From NCBI GenBank assembly GCA_036872755.1, contig JAVHNS010000016.1, positions 868,001 to 932,000 of the forward strand: 64,000 bases of DNA, given 5' to 3'. Below are positions 60,295-64,000 of the stretch, one piece after another. How positions within the stretch are numbered: the stretch's first letter is position 1; each line of letters opens with the position of its first letter. The notes under the pieces are model-generated. The model saw only the letters and a list, made by a program, of their open reading frames with translations. It was not told the origin of the DNA and searched no databases. Source of the DNA: Orbilia blumenaviensis. Taxonomy: Eukaryota > Ascomycota > Orbiliomycetes > Orbiliales > Orbiliaceae. The position numbers and the translations under genes are program-made.

Positions 60295-61523
60295 TTATGT
60301 TAGGAAATCCGCTAAGATGAGGAATGCGCAGAATCCGACAGATGCCTGGAAGACATATCGGGCTGAAGAACTTCTTTCAGCGGCTTGTTTTAGCTGCTTA
60401 TTTCCTGCTTCCATGTTTTGCGCTGTTTGGATAGAGTCGGCCATCAATTGGTCAATGTGGTCTGATTGCGCTGCGATATCCATGACTATCCGATTCTGAA
60501 GCTCGGATATCTCTAGTAAGGATCTCTCGGCAGATCTGTATATGTTATATTAGTCCAGGTTGTTGCGAGTATTTTGTTTTGCGACTTTGGGGGGGTATTT
60601 CTCACCTAATTTGGTCCAGCGTATCCTGATAATAATTCAGCATATCCTGGTTCTCCTTCGCAAATATCTGCAGCTGATCCGCCGATAGCACCTGTTCAAT
60701 ATCCTTCCCTTCTTCGTCCTCCAGAGCTGCAGCAGCCTGTGACCTCTTATATGCCTTTGCCTGCGCTTCCATCTGCGCCGCCTTCGACGCCTGAACAGCA
60801 GCACTCCCCATTGCCATCCCGGTCTTATCGAACGCCACATTCTCCAGTATACTCTTATTCTTCTCAACAGCCCTCATAACCCTAGTTTCCTGCTGCTCCC
60901 TTTGGATCTCACTCAGTTTCTCCAGCTTATTCTTTAGAAGCCATAATACCCCTTCCCTATGCAATGCCGTCCATTTACTCTTCTCCTCCTCTTCATCCGG
61001 CTCATCACCCCTTCTTAACTCCTGTATCCACTTCCTAAGGTTTAAATTTTTCTCCCTCGTCTTCTTTTCAAGCATCACACGGGTCTTTTCGGCGTCTTCG
61101 AGATTTGCGATGACCTGGAGGTATTGTTTTATCATCGTTTTCGCTTCGAAGTCGATTTCATCGCGTTCTTTGTCGGTGAAGTAGCGACGGTCCGGTTGTT
61201 TAGCTGTTAGCGTGGAGGTATGGCGCGGTGCGCGGGCGGTGGAGAGGTATGCTTGTCGGATGGAGAGGAGGAAGCGGGTGAGGTTCATTATCGAGGAGTT
61301 CTATTCATTTTGTTAAAACAAAAAACAAGAGAAACCAATCATTAAAAAAAAGTTAGAAATGAATTATTAGGCATATTTCTAGGTATAGGTAATTGTTTCT
61401 CGTTACAATAGTATAAGCTTCCTTGATGAAGCCATCCTCGGGAGCATGCCACCTGCGGCCCCGAATAGGCGCCGAATCATGGCTTTCGAGCAGCTTATTA
61501 AAGACGTCGGAAATGTTGGCCAT
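60295..61523 (-). CDS. UFE1: ER Qa-SNARE, syntaxin-18/Ufe1 family
   Basis: Minus-strand exons 61523-61407, 61300-60606 and 60535-60295 give 350 aa. The N-terminus MANISDVFNKLLESHDSAP and FIKEAYTINSSIMNLTRFLL fits the syntaxin-18 N-terminal domain. Helices such as RYFTDKERDEIDFEAKTMIK and a charged coiled-coil middle follow. The SNARE motif lies in the last 100 residues (SAERSLLEISELQNRIVMDI, AQSDHIDQLMADSIQTAQNM). It ends in a C-terminal membrane anchor (YVFQASVGFCAFLILADFLT) with no luminal tail. Ufe1 is the ER t-SNARE for retrograde Golgi-to-ER vesicles and ER membrane fusion. The upstream exon was added because reading from the downstream Met alone loses the conserved N-terminus. Confidence 0.92.
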
Positions 61524-62310
61524 ATCTAGATCTGGGGCTGCGAAAACTGTTTTTTTTTGGGGAAATCCGCCCTCGCGCTACCGGGGAACCATCTGGTGTG
61601 TGAAGAGGAGTAGACTTTTTTCGCCGGCGAAAGGGTAACGAGGATGTAGATGGAGCTTGAGAAGGCGTGAGTTTTGGAACTGGCTGGGGTAGTAGTAGTA
61701 GTAGTAGTCTGGATCTAGAAGTTGTATGTAATGTTCTGTCAACAAGACGACCTGTTAAAGGTGACGTTGTTAAGTTCGCTTAGTTCCGAACGGGCGCAAC
61801 ACCATTGTGTGTGGTATTTGTTGCCGCAATTCATATATCTACAGCCAGCGGATATTTGATAAAAATATCTACAAAGGAAGGGAGGGTGTTTCTGGAACGA
61901 ATACCTTTAAATTACTTGATCTAGTTAAGAATCACGATGTAGAAAATTTATACCCTATATATAGATCATGTTTAGCAGAATTTGAAGCATAGCGCGTCAG
62001 GAAGTCTACGAAGTTGGTTAAGTTAAATCTCGGAAAAATATGTAAACTCCTGATAACTAACGAAGATCACCGAGGCTAAGAAATCGTTATTATAAAGACA
62101 TTAAACTGCGTGCTATAGTATATTATATATACAATGAAATATATCTGGGAAGGCTAAGTTATAGTAGCTAAAGTGATACGACTCCATTGGGGTTTAACCA
62201 AAAAGGCGGATACCAGGTCAGCTCGAGCATTACAGCAATATCACAACGATATCGATACACTGATTTACGTTTAGTTCCGAGCTAATCCATAAGATCTATC
62301 ACCCTAGGGA

Positions 62311-62345
<35 letters not shown>

Positions 62346-63178
62346 ATTCGATAAAGTAATACGTGCGTTTCATGTGCTTCTTGCGACAGGCTAATGATGG
62401 CAATGGTATACTTTTCTCTCATATTGATATATAAATTTGCATATTTCTAGACTACAGTTACGTTCTCGACAAGGCTCCAGCTTTCTGATAAACTATATTG
62501 CCTATAATAGGGTTTTACTGTTTTGCGCAGGTAATGCGCTGTCATTTGGGATTGTTCTCTGTAAAGGATGGCTTAGGTCGTGATTCGAATAATAGATTTT
62601 AGATATGAAAAATAACTATCCCAGCACCAAATTTTAAAAAAGAGATACCACTCTTTTTTAGCATAAGCAATAGTAGCTTTGAGATTGTAAGATAGGGACA
62701 GAAACGATCAAATAAATAATAGTGTATTAGCCAGGCTGCAGAGGCCACTATGAACCCCTACGATATCATTACATCGAATCCCAAATAAACCTCCGCCGCC
62801 GTTGCAATTTCGGCGTTGCACAACGACATCGCAACGCAATCGGGATACCCCCTCCAAAAAATCCAACGTCACGGTAATGAGAAATCCTTGATATCGATTC
62901 CGGGTCCAAAAAAAGGCCGGCCGGTTCCCACCCCTCCCCTTAACTTAGATCCAATATATCCCCCATCGACCCCCTCACCTTGCGATGAATCGCACGAGAT
63001 ACCGTATCCTTTCGTTGGGCTCGTGTTTTTTTTAAAAGTCGTATATGTAACGAATTCTCATAGACCTTCGGATGTTCCGCTGCAGCTGCATAGACTCTTA
63101 AATTGTCAGGTCTCCTCCCGTACGTTACATTTTTTTTGGTTTATTTTTGGGGTCTATAGAATCGACCTACTATAGACC
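61524..63178. other. AT-rich divergent region with a TA microsatellite
   Basis: It contains a (TA)n run at about 62312-62342 and strongly AT-biased DNA from 61800 to 62760. This may reflect repeat-induced point mutation of an old insertion. The final 400 bp is probably the promoter of the gene starting at 63179. No gene is supported. Confidence 0.4.
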
Positions 63179-64000
63179 ATGGCCGCCGTAGCCCCGATGT
63201 CTAGACCTATTATAAAGCTGCACTTTAGTGCTGGCACGAATAATCCTACTCCACCTCTCCCCCTACCAGCGGAACTGGAGGAAGAAGAAGCTGTTGTCGA
63301 AGATGAGAGAGAATCTGAAGAAGTATGAGTACATTCCTATATTCGTTTACTGCGCACTATCGTAAAACAAAAAAATTTTAAAACCTTTTTTTTTTTTTTT
63401 TTTTTACCAAAATCGTGGAGAGAGTACCTGGCGGTTAACACGTTCAAATATTTTTCACCTTTTTTTATTTATTTTTCTCTTTCTAGCCTGAATCGTCTGG
63501 AAACGACGGCGACTACGACGATGTCGAGTCTCTGAAAGAGTATTCGAAACAACCCGGTGCGGATACGGCGGGTCGCCATAGACGCATGAATGATTCCACG
63601 GTTGATATCGATAGATCCATATCAAATACCGGACCTGCGCCTGTAGCCCCGTTCCGGCCCATCCGTATTATACTGAAAGCGCCAAAACGGAACCCAGAAG
63701 ACACGGAGGAAATGGGTAGGTCTTGATATTCATACCTATTCCCAATATTAGAGTATTCAGAAGCAGAGAACTTTAGTATTGAAACTGTCGTTATTCTGTT
63801 ATAGCAGCAACAGCTAGCCCCGTTCGTAAAAAGAGGAAACGTAGGAGGTCGAAGACGAGTTTGAGAAGATATGATGTGAGTGTGTGCGCGCGCGACTGTT
63901 TCCATTTCCTGCATGCGTCCTCCTCCTCCTCTTCCTCTGTTATCGACGACTATAAATCCCCAACGTCGATGTCTATATAAATTCCTTGATTGTCGACGCT
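63179..64000 (+). CDS. Unidentified basic, probably nuclear protein, 5' exons only
   Basis: Coding exons 63179-63322, 63487-63715 and 63805-63875 splice in frame, and the gene continues beyond the window. The start was chosen as the first ATG (MAAVAPMSRPIIKLHFSAG) in a good context. The protein begins with a short IIKLHFSAG segment, then acidic LEEEEAVVEDERESEE and DGDYDDVE tracts. A second similar segment, PFRPIRIILKAPKR, precedes a strongly basic nuclear-localisation-like VRKKRKRRRSKTSLRRYD. Alternating acidic and basic low-complexity tracts are typical of chromatin-associated proteins, but I do not recognise the family. Three in-frame acceptors (TAG, CAG and AACAG, 3 and 6 nt apart) lie at the third exon. 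Confidence 0.6.

Noticed and set aside
61807..61992. 61-codon frame in AT-rich DNA with protein-like text near its end
   Set aside because: Too short and isolated, in DNA strongly biased to A/T; no start context or recognisable motif.

Overview
The window is nuclear DNA from a filamentous ascomycete (Pezizomycotina). Almost all genes carry one or more short GT..AG introns of about 50-120 nt. The recognisable proteins are fungal: SCH9 kinase, BEM1 polarity scaffold, HIR3, a Chs5/Arf1-binding ChAP protein, UFE1, PER1 and THP3. Intergenic DNA is AT-rich with many microsatellites and pyrimidine tracts. I cannot fix the class. I rebuilt each multi-exon gene by splice-site and frame arithmetic, and every complete model closes in frame.

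Layout. 0-8 kb: a ketopantoate-reductase-like gene cut by the left edge (-), phosphoacetylglucosamine mutase PCM1 (+, with a 14-nt microexon), GPI-lipid remodelling protein PER1 (-) and a GT8 glycosyltransferase (+). 8-21 kb: a gene-poor accessory stretch with three small secreted-protein genes (9.3, 12.6 and 17.1 kb), a decayed relative (15.5 kb), an extra repeat-coding piece (9.9 kb), a fold-back transposon-like element (10.6-11.1 kb), an intron-bearing tRNA-Arg(ACG) and a tRNA pseudogene. 21-42 kb: SCH9 (+), THP3 (-), a DUF2415 WD-repeat protein (-), mitochondrial Hsp70 SSC1 (-) and a ChAP exomer subunit (-). 42-64 kb: HIR3 (+, divergent from the ChAP gene), a cytochrome P450 (+), BEM1 (+), a membrane-anchored GH47 mannosidase (-), the ER t-SNARE UFE1 (-) and the first exons of an unidentified basic, probably nuclear protein cut by the right edge (+).

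How the genes work together. There is no operon-like or biosynthetic cluster. Most genes are housekeeping functions in secretion and wall building (PCM1, PER1, GT8, GH47, UFE1, ChAP, BEM1), growth signalling (SCH9), chromatin and transcription (HIR3, THP3) and mitochondrial import (SSC1). The unusual part is the secreted-protein island at 9-18 kb. Two of its proteins share a cysteine signature and probably a fold, and two of its sequences share a repeat-rich Gly/Leu design. I found no CRISPR, phage or bacterial-type defence system.
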